From assembly GCA_030426245.1 (NCBI GenBank), contig JAUHYZ010000010.1:1-64000 (forward strand): a stretch of 64,000 nucleotides of DNA. Reading direction: 5' to 3'. Each line of letters begins with the position of its first letter. Position 1 is the stretch's first letter. Positions 34,392 through 43,298 of this stretch are shown here, piece after piece. The notes under the pieces are model-generated. The model was not told where the DNA came from, did not search any database, and saw only the letters and a program-made list of their open reading frames with translations. The stretch comes from Alphaproteobacteria bacterium. Lineage in GTDB: Bacteria; Pseudomonadota; Alphaproteobacteria; Sphingomonadales; Sphingomonadaceae. Both the position numbers and the translations under genes were made by a program.

Positions 34392-34453
34392 CCGATCCGG
34401 CACCGCGCCGGATCGGGTGCTGTCAGGAAGGCCCCGCCTGGCGGAGCCTTCCT
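34392..34453. terminator. Two adjacent hairpins between operons
   Basis: The first is a perfect 10-bp stem with a 5-base loop (CCGATCCGGC / GCCGGATCGG, 34392-34416). The second has 12 pairs with one mismatch and a 3-base loop (34425-34453, starting AGGAAGGC and ending GCCTTCCT). They lie after the end of the sigma/membrane operon (34568) and before the UrcA gene (starts 34365), so one or both probably end the upstream transcript. No T-run is seen. Confidence 0.5.
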
Positions 34454-34567
34454 TCGGCACTCTCCGCCCTACCCGCCACGCTTGCATGGCGCGCGAGAGA
34501 AGCGTTGAAACGCAGGTGACGTTATTTCGAAGAAGCCCGGACCAGGGCCGGAATGAACTTGGCGGCG

Positions 34568-35149
34568 CTACGCTTCGCCATCGTCTATTTCGAGCAATTG
34601 GCGGGCCTCGTCGATCTTGCGTTGAAGGCGCTTGACCGCCCTTGCATTCAGCCAGAGGACGAGCCCCAGAATCCCTACGCCGACCGCGTCGAACACGTAG
34701 GGATGCGATTGCAGTTCGCTGAGATGCACGCCGATCCGGAAAACGATGAGGCCGGGCACGAGCGGCGCCACATACCACAGCCAGACCGATTTCAACGCAT
34801 CGCGCTGACGCTCCAACTCGGAGATGTAGAAGGAGCGGCTTTCGAAATCGGGCGGCGCCTCACGCCGGCCGGCGCGAAAATGGAGATTGGTCAGCAAAAA
34901 GACCGTACCGATGATCAAAAGCAATGAGCCGATTTTCATCCAGATCGATTCAAGATTGATCGCATAGGCCCCGAAAACCACCAGGACCGCTGCCCCAGCG
35001 GCATATTCGAGAATGTTGCGCCATTTGATCTGGCGCTGAAACTTCGTCAGTTGCGCGTGCATTTCCGACTCCTTGAGCATGAATTCTTCCGCCGGTTCGG
35101 CCTGCCAGGCCGCCTGTACGGTCTTTTCGTAGTTGCGGGCGTCCGTCAT
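34568..35149 (-). CDS. Membrane protein coupled to an ECF sigma factor (candidate anti-sigma factor)
   Basis: A 193-residue protein with a cytoplasmic N-terminus of about 55 residues (NYEKTVQAAWQAEPAEEFML) and four hydrophobic segments in two pairs (about 58-80 and 83-100, then about 130-150 and 155-172). It starts within the stop of the sigma gene (ATGA), the usual layout for sigma/anti-sigma pairs. It has no zinc-binding ZAS motif, so the assignment rests on position and topology. I recognise no named domain. Confidence 0.65.
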   Translation of the reverse strand: MTDARNYEKTVQAAWQAEPAEEFMLKESEMHAQLTKFQRQIKWRNILEYAAGAAVLVVFGAYAINLESIWMKIGSLLLIIGTVFLLTNLHFRAGRREAPPDFESRSFYISELERQRDALKSVWLWYVAPLVPGLIVFRIGVHLSELQSHPYVFDAVGVGILGLVLWLNARAVKRLQRKIDEARQLLEIDDGEA

Positions 35150-35673
35150 GGCGCGTCCCCTTCTCCGAAGGCCCGGGCGAGCCTGGCTTTCAGCCGGTGA
35201 ATTTTCGTGGCGACATTTGCGGGCGAGAACTGCGTGATTTCCGCAATCGTGGCTGCGTCGCAGCCTTCGAGGTAGAGATGCATGATCTGCCTGTCGGGCA
35301 GCCGCAATTGCTGGATCATCTCCAGCAGGCGTTGCCGTATCCGGTCCTCGCCAACCTGCGTTTCGACATCCTGCCCATCGGGCATGAGCGCCGCTTCCTC
35401 TAGCTCGACCCAATTGCCGATCTGCGCACGCCGTTCCCGCAATACATGGCTGGCCGCGACATTATGCGCGATCCGGTAAACCCATGTGCGCAGCGAACAT
35501 TCGCCCTTGAACCGGTCCAGGCTGCGCCACAGGGCCAGGTGAACTTCTTGCAGCAGATCGCGTTGCCGTTCCGGATTGCTCTCGTAGACGCCTGCCAGCC
35601 GGGCCAGACCGGCGCCGAACTCACCGGCCGCACGGCGATAGAGCTCTTCCGTTTTCGCTCCGCCCTCTGTCAC
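35146..35673 (-). CDS. ECF-type RNA polymerase sigma factor
   Basis: A 175-residue sigma-70 family protein. Region 2 is visible in LLQEVHLALWRSLDRFKGE and RTWVYRIAHNVAASHVLRER; region 4 in PDRQIMHLYLEGCDAATIAE and FSPANVATKIHRLKARL. It would direct transcription of a stress or envelope regulon. It overlaps the next gene by ATGA. The target promoters are not known; I could not settle on an autoregulated promoter in 35674-35800. Confidence 0.9.
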   Translation of the reverse strand: MTEGGAKTEELYRRAAGEFGAGLARLAGVYESNPERQRDLLQEVHLALWRSLDRFKGECSLRTWVYRIAHNVAASHVLRERRAQIGNWVELEEAALMPDGQDVETQVGEDRIRQRLLEMIQQLRLPDRQIMHLYLEGCDAATIAEITQFSPANVATKIHRLKARLARAFGEGDAP

Positions 35674-35904
35674 TATCCGCTGCCGCCTTCCGCTCCCGCT
35701 CCGTTCGGATAGATAGTCTCTGCGACGCTGGGTTTCTTACAACTTCCGCCGGATTTTTCTGAGATTTGGGATTACGCGCCGTGAAGAGAACGAGCCGGCA
35801 ACTGCCCGACTCGCACTATCGCGATGTTCGGAATTGATAACCGGATAGCGTTACGCTGTCAAGTATTTTGTGCCATTTGGGTTAAACTACTTGGCTGCGA
35901 TGCC

Positions 35905-38445
35905 TCAAAAGCGCGTATTCCAGCGCATTGCCACGCCGGCATCGTCGGGCATGTCGGCATAGTGGCCCGGATCGCGGCGATAGAACAGGCTGGCCGAAGC
36001 GTTGCCGGAAAAGAGCGGCCCGTGCCAGGCCAGCTCGCCCAGAATTTCGCGCCCTTCGGGCGTGAGCGGGAATGGCAGCGTGCCGAAAGTCGCGCTTTCG
36101 CTGACATAGCTGTAGGCCACCGGCAGATTGAGCTGCAGCCCGCCGCCTTCGACCCGCAAAGGCTGCGCGATGCGCAGGCCCAGCGCATCGCGCGCACCCA
36201 GCACGCCGCGCCGTTCCAGATCGATCGACCATGAGCGGCTGTAGATGCGCGAGGCATCGGTGATCACGCTGCTGGTTTCGGGCAGCGTCCAGCCATTGCG
36301 CAGCGAACCGCCGAGCCGCCAGCCATCGGCAATCCGCCAGCCGGCATTGGCATCCAGAAACAGCGTTTGCGCGCCGCCCCCGCCGAAGACGTCGTGCAAG
36401 CGCCCGCCCAGCACCGTGCGGTCTTCATTGACCAGGCTGAGGCCGAAGACGGTTTGCAGCGCGCCATATTCCCGGTCCAGCGCCATGCTGACGCTGTGCA
36501 CACCGTCGCGCCTGCGATAGGCGAAACCGTCCCCCTGCAATTCCACCAGATTGCCGCTGACGACTTCCCCCTTCTCGGCCCCCAGCGTCATGCCCCAGGA
36601 ACCGAGCTGGCGGCGCAAGGCCAACGAGAAATCGGCGCTGCGGAAAGCGCCGTCATCCCCACTGCCTGTGGGGGCGAGCAGAAAGGCCGGGCGGCTTTGA
36701 TCCTGCAATTGCGCGACGAGCCCGTCCTGCCCTTCGGCATAGGTCAGGCCGATCTGCGTTTCGGGCGAAAGCTTCAGCGCGATGCGCGCGGCCAGAACCC
36801 TGGCGGCTTCGGCATCGCGCACGCCCAGCCTCAACTCGTTGGCGGCGCGAAGCCCGGTCCCCTGCCCGGAATCGGCGATCCTGAATGCGACCGCGGTTTT
36901 CTCGCTTTGCGCGGACACGAATTGCCACGGATTGTCGAGCGCGCCCTGGAGCCGGCGCGAAACGCTTGCCCCGCGCATGCTGGGGCCCAGATCGGTGCTG
37001 AAGGCGCGGTCATACTTGTCGAGCACCAGCGTGGCGATGGAGGCGGCCTGGAGCGCGTCGCCCATGGCCGGCGATCCAGCCAGCGCGGTATCGCCCAGCG
37101 GGATCGCTCCGCCGGTTCCGGCCAGGCTGGTCGTGCCCTGAGGCTGGAACGCCTCGTAAATGTCCAGAATTCCGCTGCCATAGGTATTGTCGGCGCCTTC
37201 GGTTCCGACATCCTGCGCGGTTTCGAGCAGCAGCGAGACGATCTGGGTTGCCGTCAGCGTGGGGAATGCCTGCGCCAGCAGCGCCACCGCGCCGCTGACC
37301 TGCGGGGCGGAAAAGCTGGTGCCGCTGATCAGGCAGAAGGTGGGGCTCGGGCAATCGGGATCGTCGGCCCATTGCGGACCGTCCAGATAGACCGTCACCC
37401 GCTCTCCCCGGGCGGCCAGATAGGAGCCGGTGTAGCCACGCGCGCGGTTGGAAAAGCTCGAAATCTCGCCGCTGGAATCGACCGAGCCGACAATCAGGAC
37501 ATTGCCATTGCCCGCATCGGCCAGATCCTGGGCAAAGTCGTCGGGCCTCGCCGTTCCGTCATTGCCTGCCGAGACGACGATGACGACGCCTGCCGTGGCG
37601 GCACGTGCCACGGCCTCCCGCACCACGCTGGATGCCCCCCCGCCGCCCAGCGAGATATTGATGACCTTCGCGCCATGATCGGTTGCATGATCGATGGCCG
37701 CAGCGATATCCGGGTCCTGAAAACTGCAGTCATCCGGGCTTGCGCAGCTGCCTGGTTCGTCCGTTCGGATCGACAGGATCGTTGCGTCATAGGCGATCCC
37801 GACTGTGCCGTTCCCATCATTGGCCGCGGCCGCGACCATGGCCACCAATGTGCCATGATCGTCTTCGCCCTCCATCGTGCCGTTGCCGGCGACATCGGTT
37901 GAATCGGCGGAAATGCGCCCGGCAAACTCCGAATTGGCCTGGAATATCCCGGAATCCACGATCCCGATGATCGAGCCTGTGCCGGTGTGGCCATCGACCC
38001 AGGCAGTGGCGGCGCCGTGGAAACGCGGCCCGTCCGAGCGGCGATATTCCTGAGTGTCATAGCCGATCGTATCCGCCGGCTGCGGCGGAATGACATAGCT
38101 GATCGGCGTGGGTGTGGGGGTTGGCGTTGGCGTGGGACTGGGCGTCGGAGACGGCGAAGGTGTTGGGGCCGGCGTGGGAGTTGGGGCCGGCGTTGGCGTC
38201 GGAGACGGTGTAGGAGTTGGAGACGGTGTAGGAGTTGGGGCCGGCGTTGGCGTCGGAGACGGTGTAGGAGTTGGAGACGGTGTCGGCGTGGGAGATGGTG
38301 CAGGTGCCGGCGATGTCGTCGGTGCCGGCGTGCTGATTACATCGCCGCCTCCACCGCTGCTCCCGCCGCACGCGGCCAGCAGCGCCAGTGCGGAAATTGC
38401 CGCACCGGTTCCAAGCGTTCGGCTGGGCGAACCCGGCTTCTTCAT
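35905..38445 (-). CDS. Subtilisin-family (S8) lipoprotein with C-terminal autotransporter-like beta-domain
   Basis: An 846-residue surface protease. In order it has a lipoprotein signal (SALALLAAC, Cys at about 26), an 80-residue Pro/Thr/Ser linker, an S8 peptidase domain and a beta-strand-rich C-terminal domain ending in phenylalanine (AMRWNTRF). The catalytic residues are Asp164 (IIGIVDSGI), His197 (DDHGTLVA), the oxyanion Asn in SAGND, and Ser377 ([10 protein letters not shown]). The C-terminal part suggests outer-membrane insertion. The linker carries a 54-bp tandem duplication. The start MKKPGSPS at 38445 is preferred over 38556. Confidence 0.88.
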   Translation of the reverse strand: MKKPGSPSRTLGTGAAISALALLAACGGSSGGGGDVISTPAPTTSPAPAPSPTPTPSPTPTPSPTPTPAPTPTPSPTPTPSPTPTPAPTPTPAPTPSPSPTPSPTPTPTPTPTPISYVIPPQPADTIGYDTQEYRRSDGPRFHGAATAWVDGHTGTGSIIGIVDSGIFQANSEFAGRISADSTDVAGNGTMEGEDDHGTLVAMVAAAANDGNGTVGIAYDATILSIRTDEPGSCASPDDCSFQDPDIAAAIDHATDHGAKVINISLGGGGASSVVREAVARAATAGVVIVVSAGNDGTARPDDFAQDLADAGNGNVLIVGSVDSSGEISSFSNRARGYTGSYLAARGERVTVYLDGPQWADDPDCPSPTFCLISGTSFSAPQVSGAVALLAQAFPTLTATQIVSLLLETAQDVGTEGADNTYGSGILDIYEAFQPQGTTSLAGTGGAIPLGDTALAGSPAMGDALQAASIATLVLDKYDRAFSTDLGPSMRGASVSRRLQGALDNPWQFVSAQSEKTAVAFRIADSGQGTGLRAANELRLGVRDAEAARVLAARIALKLSPETQIGLTYAEGQDGLVAQLQDQSRPAFLLAPTGSGDDGAFRSADFSLALRRQLGSWGMTLGAEKGEVVSGNLVELQGDGFAYRRRDGVHSVSMALDREYGALQTVFGLSLVNEDRTVLGGRLHDVFGGGGAQTLFLDANAGWRIADGWRLGGSLRNGWTLPETSSVITDASRIYSRSWSIDLERRGVLGARDALGLRIAQPLRVEGGGLQLNLPVAYSYVSESATFGTLPFPLTPEGREILGELAWHGPLFSGNASASLFYRRDPGHYADMPDDAGVAMRWNTRF
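38177..38284. repeat. 54-bp tandem duplication in the Pro/Thr linker
   Basis: Two adjacent 54-base units (38177-38230 and 38231-38284) differ by one base and code for an 18-residue block of the (P/S/A)TP linker. The wider region 38105-38330 is made of shorter related units. It is prone to length change by slippage and keeps the frame. Confidence 0.9.
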
Positions 38446-38677
38446 CTTTGGCACCCCTGGTCTGGTATCGACCAGTTTCGAACCGGCAGAGTTAATTTCG
38501 TCTAAATGCGGGCCCATCTTTCTGCGCCCGGCATCGGCGCCGACCTGCAGGGGCAAGGCTGGCGGCGCGCCTTTCCCGCGATGCTTTGCACCTTGCCCAC
38601 AGGCAAGCGAACCGTTAGGCGCTCGCCCGAGCCAGAAACGCGACGCGGCGCGTGCCGTGCAAGAGGAGCCAAGCCCT

Positions 38678-39517
38678 ATGTCCAGTCAACTCGAAACCGC
38701 CATCGAAGCCGCATGGGACGCGCGGGATTCCGTCACCCCTGCCAGCAACGATGTGCGCGAAGTGGTCGAGGCGGCGCTTGAACTGCTCGATTCCGGCAAG
38801 GCGCGCGTGGCCGAGCCCGATGGCAATGGCGGCTGGCAGGTCAATCAGTGGCTGAAAAAGGCAGTGCTGCTTTCCTTCCGCCTGAACGACAATACGGTTG
38901 TGGAAGCCGGATCGGGCGGCGCCCCCGCCTTCGACAAGGTCCCCTCCAAATTCGCGGGCTGGGGCGAAAACCGTTTCCGCGAGGCGGGTTTCCGCGTTGT
39001 CCCGGGCGCAGTGGCGCGCCAGGGCAGCTTCATCGGCAAGGGCGTGGTGCTGATGCCCAGCTTCGTCAATATCGGCGCCTATGTGGATGAAGGCACGATG
39101 GTCGACACCTGGGCCACTGTGGGCAGCTGTGCCCAGATCGGCAAGAATGTGCACATCTCCGGCGGCGCGGGCATTGGCGGCGTTCTGGAACCGATGCAGG
39201 CCGGCCCGGTGGTGATCGGCGACGGCGCGTTTATCGGTGCCCGCTCCGAAGTGGCGGAAGGCGTCATCGTGGGCGAAGGCGCCGTGCTTTCGATGGGTGT
39301 CTATATCGGCGCATCGACCAAGATCGTCGACCGCGTGACGGGCGAAGTGCACCGCGGCAAGGTTCCGCCCTATGCCGTGGTGGTTCCCGGCGCGATGCCC
39401 GGAAGGCCGCTGGTGGACGGATCGCCCGGGCCGTCGCTCTATTGCGCGGTAATCGTGAAGACCGTGGATGCGCAGACCCGTTCCAAGACGGGCATCAACG
39501 AATTGCTGCGCGACTGA
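38678..39517 (+). CDS. dapD: 2,3,4,5-tetrahydropyridine-2,6-dicarboxylate N-succinyltransferase
   Basis: A 279-residue left-handed beta-helix acyltransferase of lysine/diaminopimelate synthesis. Hexapeptide repeats are clear ([20 protein letters not shown], then [20 protein letters not shown]), and the start [19 protein letters not shown] is typical of DapD. AAGAGGAG precedes the ATG at 38678. The frame is open far upstream through the antisense of the protease linker, but that part is not coding. Confidence 0.96.
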   Translation: MSSQLETAIEAAWDARDSVTPASNDVREVVEAALELLDSGKARVAEPDGNGGWQVNQWLKKAVLLSFRLNDNTVVEAGSGGAPAFDKVPSKFAGWGENRFREAGFRVVPGAVARQGSFIGKGVVLMPSFVNIGAYVDEGTMVDTWATVGSCAQIGKNVHISGGAGIGGVLEPMQAGPVVIGDGAFIGARSEVAEGVIVGEGAVLSMGVYIGASTKIVDRVTGEVHRGKVPPYAVVVPGAMPGRPLVDGSPGPSLYCAVIVKTVDAQTRSKTGINELLRD

Positions 39518-39548
39518 TCGCAAATCCGCAATTCTCCGCCGACTGGGC

Positions 39549-39573
39549 GGAACTTCGGCGCTTCCCGACCGTA
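39549..39573 (+). promoter_or_regulatory. Candidate EcfG-type general stress promoter
   Basis: GGAAC (39549-39553), 16 bases, then CGTA (39570-39573) fits the alphaproteobacterial EcfG promoter GGAAC-N16/17-CGTT with one mismatch. It lies 50 bases upstream of the small membrane protein gene and may also serve the DUF3008 gene. Confidence 0.4.
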
Positions 39574-39622
39574 GATTCCATGTTCCCCGATCAAGGGGCA
39601 GAATTTACGGAGAATTTTCCTA

Positions 39623-39778
39623 ATGGAACGCCAAGGAGAAGAAGTACACGTCGACACGGATGAAGCGCGGGGCGGATCCACCCCGCACATCGTCCGCTAT
39701 GTCCTGCTGATCAGCCTGGTGCTGGCGATTATCGCGCTTTCCGTCACCTGGATGACGGGCGCGCTGACGACGGGTTAG
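39623..39778 (+). CDS. Small single-span membrane protein, 51 residues
   Basis: A 51-residue protein starting MERQGEEVHVDTDEARGG with one membrane helix (YVLLISLVLAIIALSVTW). Proteins with an acidic start and a VRYVLxISLxLAI helix are common in sphingomonads and of unknown function. The gene is below usual length cut-offs. It lies between dapD and the DUF3008 gene on the same strand, behind a possible EcfG promoter. Confidence 0.7.
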   Translation: MERQGEEVHVDTDEARGGSTPHIVRYVLLISLVLAIIALSVTWMTGALTTG

Positions 39779-39792
39779 TCGGGAGAAACGCG

Positions 39793-39972
39793 ATGCCCGC
39801 ACAGTCGAAAAAACAGCAACAGGCCGCCGGGGCCGCTCTTTCGGCCAAGCGCGGCGAAACCAAGAAGTCCGAGCTCAAGGGCGCGTCGCTCGAAATGTAT
39901 GAGACCATGAGCGAGAAAGAGCTTGAGGACTATGCTTCAACCAAGCGCAAAGGCTTTCCTGAAGAAGCCTGA
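39793..39972 (+). CDS. DUF3008-family small protein, 59 residues
   Basis: A 59-residue protein with the full DUF3008 pattern: MPAQSKKQQQAAGAALSAKR, then ELKGASLEMYETMSEKELED and the ending STKRKGFPEEA. It is highly charged and probably soluble. Its function is unknown, but homologues often appear among stress-induced small proteins. GGGAGAAA precedes the ATG. It follows the small membrane protein gene by 14 bases, so the two are probably co-transcribed. Confidence 0.9.
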   Translation: MPAQSKKQQQAAGAALSAKRGETKKSELKGASLEMYETMSEKELEDYASTKRKGFPEEA

Positions 39973-39997
39973 CGCGTGCCGGTCGAAACCGCCGGTC

Positions 39998-41281
39998 TTA
40001 ATCTTGCACCGGCGTTTCGATCGGCGAAGCCCCGCGATGCGCGGCGGCATAGGCTTCCGCGCCCTGCAGCACCCGCATCATGTTACGGCTGGCGATCTTT
40101 TCCAGATCTTCCTGCGAATAACCGCGCCGCGCGAGTTCGGCGAATAGCGCCGGATAGCCGGTGACGTCTTCCATGCCGGCGGGCCCGCTCGCCATGCCGT
40201 CATAGTCGCCCCCGATGCCGATATGGTCGATCCCGGCCACCTTGCGCACCTGGTCGACGTGATCTGCCATGTTGGGGATCGTTGCCTCCGGGACGGGGTT
40301 CGCTTCGTCCCAGGCATCGAGAGCGGATTTCACGCTGTCCGGCTGCCCCAGCCATAGCGATTCCAAACGCGCCTCCTCCGCCTGCCGCAGGGCGAACCAT
40401 TGGCGCAGCTCCTCGCTGAGATAGGACGGATATCCCACCACCATCACGATGCCGCCATTTTCGGCGACACGCGCCAGAACGGCATCGGGAACGTTGCGCG
40501 CATGCCCATTCACGGCGCGCGCACCCGAATGGCTGAACATCACCGGCGCTTCGGCCACATCCAGCGCGTCGTTCATCGTCGCTTCGCTGACATGGCTGAG
40601 ATCGACAAGCATGCCCATGCGCTGCATCTCTCGCACCAATTGCTTGCCGAAATCCGTCAGCCCGTCATGCTCCGGCGTGTCGGTGGCGCTGTCCGCCCAG
40701 GGCGTGTTCTTCGAATGGGTCAGCGTCATGTAGCGCACGCCCAGATCGTACATCTGCCGCAGCACGGCCAGGCTGGAGCCGATCGAATGGCCGCCTTCGA
40801 TCCCCAAGAGAGAGGCTATCTTGCCTTCTCCCATGGCTGCCGCCACCTCGTCTGATGTCAGCGTAAGGGCCAGACTATCGGGATATCGCGCGATCAGCCG
40901 CTTGGTCACATCGATCTGTTCGATCGTGGCCTGCACCGCTTCTGCTTCGGGCAAGTCCGCCGAAACATAGACCGACCAGAATTGCGCGCCCAGCTTCCCC
41001 TGGCGCAGGCGCGTCAGATCGGTGTGCATGCCGCCCTGCCCTTCCCGGAACTCTACGGCATGGGTCGTATCGTGGAAATCGAAGTCCGCCAGCATATTGC
41101 CATAGCGGCCGCGAATCTGGATCGGCACGTCATTATGCCCGTCCCAGACCGGCGCGGCTTCCAGTGCAGCGCTCGCCGTCTCCTCGGGGGTCTGTGCCGC
41201 CAGCGGAGCTGCAAGCGCCGCCGAAAGCGTCAGGGCGGCAGCAAGACGGACCTGAAATTTCACGCGCTTCCTCCAATTCAT
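39998..41281 (-). CDS. Exported dipeptidase (renal dipeptidase, M19 family)
   Basis: A 427-residue metallopeptidase with a signal peptide ([20 protein letters not shown]). The binuclear zinc site is visible in [28 protein letters not shown] and [10 protein letters not shown], and the family end motif IGIGGDYDG is present. It would cleave dipeptides (and possibly peptide antibiotics) in the periplasm. It is convergent with the small-gene pair and divergent from the cupin gene. Confidence 0.92.
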   Translation of the reverse strand: MNWRKRVKFQVRLAAALTLSAALAAPLAAQTPEETASAALEAAPVWDGHNDVPIQIRGRYGNMLADFDFHDTTHAVEFREGQGGMHTDLTRLRQGKLGAQFWSVYVSADLPEAEAVQATIEQIDVTKRLIARYPDSLALTLTSDEVAAAMGEGKIASLLGIEGGHSIGSSLAVLRQMYDLGVRYMTLTHSKNTPWADSATDTPEHDGLTDFGKQLVREMQRMGMLVDLSHVSEATMNDALDVAEAPVMFSHSGARAVNGHARNVPDAVLARVAENGGIVMVVGYPSYLSEELRQWFALRQAEEARLESLWLGQPDSVKSALDAWDEANPVPEATIPNMADHVDQVRKVAGIDHIGIGGDYDGMASGPAGMEDVTGYPALFAELARRGYSQEDLEKIASRNMMRVLQGAEAYAAAHRGASPIETPVQD

Positions 41282-41349
41282 GGCTTCGGGAACGGATAAA
41301 CCTGCCCCCCACTATTGCCTTCGGCGAAGCGATGGGCAAGCAGGGAGCC

Positions 41350-41805
41350 ATGACGAAGGCCAAAGAAATCATCGAGCAGCTCGAACTGCAGCCGCACCCG
41401 GAAGGCGGCTGGTTCAAGGAAACCTGGCGCGCGGAGGCGGCGGAAGGCGAGCGCGCCCGCGCAACCACCGTGCTGTTCCTGCTGGAACACGGGCAGCAAT
41501 CCCACTGGCACAAGGTGGATGCGACCGAGATCTGGCTGTTCCAGGCGGGCGATCCGCTGGAATTGTCGTTCGCCGCCGGAGATGAAGGCCCCATCAAAAG
41601 CGTGACCCTAGGCTCGGACGTACTGGCGGGGCAGACAGTGGAGCACGTGCTGGCCCCCGACGAATGGCAGGCCGCACGCCCCACACAGGGGCCTGCCGGC
41701 TATTCGCTGGTCAGCTGCGTGGTTTCGCCCGGCTTCGAATTTGCCGGCTTCACTCTTGCCGATCCGGACTGGGCCCCAGGCTGCGGACGGCCGCCCAAGA
41801 GTTGA
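41350..41805 (+). CDS. Cupin of the DUF985 family
   Basis: A 151-residue single cupin. The pattern QPHPEGGWFKETWR and TTVLFLLEHGQQSHWHKVDA, with HWHK and E for metal binding, and the ending FEFAGFTLADPDW are those of DUF985. The enzymatic role of the family is not settled. I take the start MTKAKEI at 41350; MGKQGAM at 41332 is possible. It converges on the first gallate dioxygenase gene. Confidence 0.88.
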   Translation: MTKAKEIIEQLELQPHPEGGWFKETWRAEAAEGERARATTVLFLLEHGQQSHWHKVDATEIWLFQAGDPLELSFAAGDEGPIKSVTLGSDVLAGQTVEHVLAPDEWQAARPTQGPAGYSLVSCVVSPGFEFAGFTLADPDWAPGCGRPPKS

Positions 41806-41829
41806 GTAAGCGCCTGCTCCAGCGGGCCC

Positions 41830-43098
41830 TCAGGCGTCTTCCTTGCCCGCCACGCCGTAATTGATCGCCGCGTTGCGCGTCTTCTGGAAATCGGGAACGC
41901 TCATGCCCTTCATCGCGGCATAGACGTCGATATTGCCGAGCCCGACAACCGGTGCGAGCTTTTCCAGCTTGAAGAAGATCACGCCGTACTGGATCATCCC
42001 GATCCAATCGAGTTCGCGGATCAGGCGCTTTTCCTCTTCGGTCAGATCGTATTCCTCGGCCAGCCCCTCAAAGTCCGACTTGAAGCGTGCGCGGAATTCC
42101 GGTTCCACGATGGTGTGCAGGAAATTGTTGATCCGCCATGCGCGCGAGCTGACCCCGACCGTGAAGGGATAGGTCCCCTCCAGGCCCAGCGCAGGGGCGA
42201 CATCCGCCATCATTGCCTCGGCATATTCCTCTTTCGACACCGGCAGCGGATCTTCTTCCGCATCCTCGAACACCATCGAGGCGATGGAGGTCATGGAAGG
42301 CAGGAAGAAGCTTTGATGCAGCTTGTTGACCTTGGGGGCCAGCGCGCCGCGCATCAGCATCCACATCACGATCTCCGCGCCTTCCATGCCGCCCAGCTTG
42401 ACCAGCTCGCCCACAGGGATGTTGATCAGGCTTTCCGGATCCTTGTGCAGCCGGTCCATGAATTCATGGTCCCACTCGACATTGTTGAACCCGCAGCGCT
42501 CCCCATGAACCTGGTGGCTGAGGCCGCCCGTGCCGGCGATCGCGACCTTGATATCTTCGGGATAGGACTGGATCGCGCGACGCAGCGAGCGGCCGAAATC
42601 CCAGAACCGCTTCGCCTTGGGGATCGGCAGTTCCAGCACGCCGCATTGCAGCGGAACAATGCGGCAGGGCCAGCCGGCTTCCTTGTCATAGGGCAGGAGC
42701 ACGGATAGCGGAGAGAAGGCACCGTGATCCAGCCCCATGCCCTGCCAGTAGGACAGGTCGAACTCGTCATTCACCAGGCCGAAGGCGATATGCTGCGCCA
42801 GATCGGGATCGCCCTTGATGGGCGGAATGTCCCGTGCACCGCCGCCTTCGTCGGCAGCGCGATATTCCTGCCCGATGCCAAGGGCGAAATGCGAATAATG
42901 CCGCATCCAGAAAGACGTCATGTGATCGTTGTAGATATACAGGATCACATCGGGCTTCTTTTCGGCCAGCCATTGCTTGACCGGTTCGAACCCCTTGAAG
43001 ATCGGCGCCCAGACAGGGTCGTCATATTTGCCTTCGTCATGCGCAAAGGCGATCGTGGGTGTATGCGAAACGGCGAAACCGCCGACAATCTCGGCCAT
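41830..43098 (-). CDS. Gallate dioxygenase-like class III extradiol dioxygenase, copy 1
   Basis: A 422-residue protein of the DesB type: an N-terminal LigB-like catalytic domain and a C-terminal LigA-like domain (ELDWIGMIQYGVIFFKLEKL, YAAMKGMSVPDFQKTRN) in one chain. The iron ligands expected from DesB are in place: H12 (SHTPTIAFAH), H59 (YNDHMTSF) and E241 (GAEIVMW); H125 and H194 fit the catalytic histidines. It should open the ring of gallate or a related catechol. GGGAGAG precedes the ATG at 43098. A paralogue lies 2 kb away. Confidence 0.87.
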   Translation of the reverse strand: MAEIVGGFAVSHTPTIAFAHDEGKYDDPVWAPIFKGFEPVKQWLAEKKPDVILYIYNDHMTSFWMRHYSHFALGIGQEYRAADEGGGARDIPPIKGDPDLAQHIAFGLVNDEFDLSYWQGMGLDHGAFSPLSVLLPYDKEAGWPCRIVPLQCGVLELPIPKAKRFWDFGRSLRRAIQSYPEDIKVAIAGTGGLSHQVHGERCGFNNVEWDHEFMDRLHKDPESLINIPVGELVKLGGMEGAEIVMWMLMRGALAPKVNKLHQSFFLPSMTSIASMVFEDAEEDPLPVSKEEYAEAMMADVAPALGLEGTYPFTVGVSSRAWRINNFLHTIVEPEFRARFKSDFEGLAEEYDLTEEEKRLIRELDWIGMIQYGVIFFKLEKLAPVVGLGNIDVYAAMKGMSVPDFQKTRNAAINYGVAGKEDA

Positions 43099-43298
43099 GA
43101 CTTCTCTCCCTTTGAAGCCCCGCGCAAAGAGGCGCGCAACTCCGGACTCAGTCAACCCCGATTATTGTAAGCTGCGCATACAATCTTTGCGCTGGGTCAA
43201 ACGCCGGGCAGGCCGGCCGCGAAGCGCAATTTGCGCATGCACGGCCTCACTCCAATTGGCGTTAGAAATCCGCGCCCGGCCCTGATAGGGGCGCGGCC

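Noticed and set aside
35674-35904. A sigma-factor autoregulated promoter (TGTAAGAAACCC near 35735)
   Set aside because: A TGTAA-like box is present, but no matching downstream box lies at a normal distance, so I do not call it.
36367-37902. Plus-strand frame of 511 codons opposite the subtilase
   Set aside because: It is antisense to a protease with an intact catalytic triad; the product has no motif and no ribosome site.
38108-38677. Upstream extension of the dapD frame starting with a Gly/Val repeat
   Set aside because: It is the antisense reading of the Pro/Thr linker of the subtilase; DapD homology begins at 38678 with a good ribosome site.
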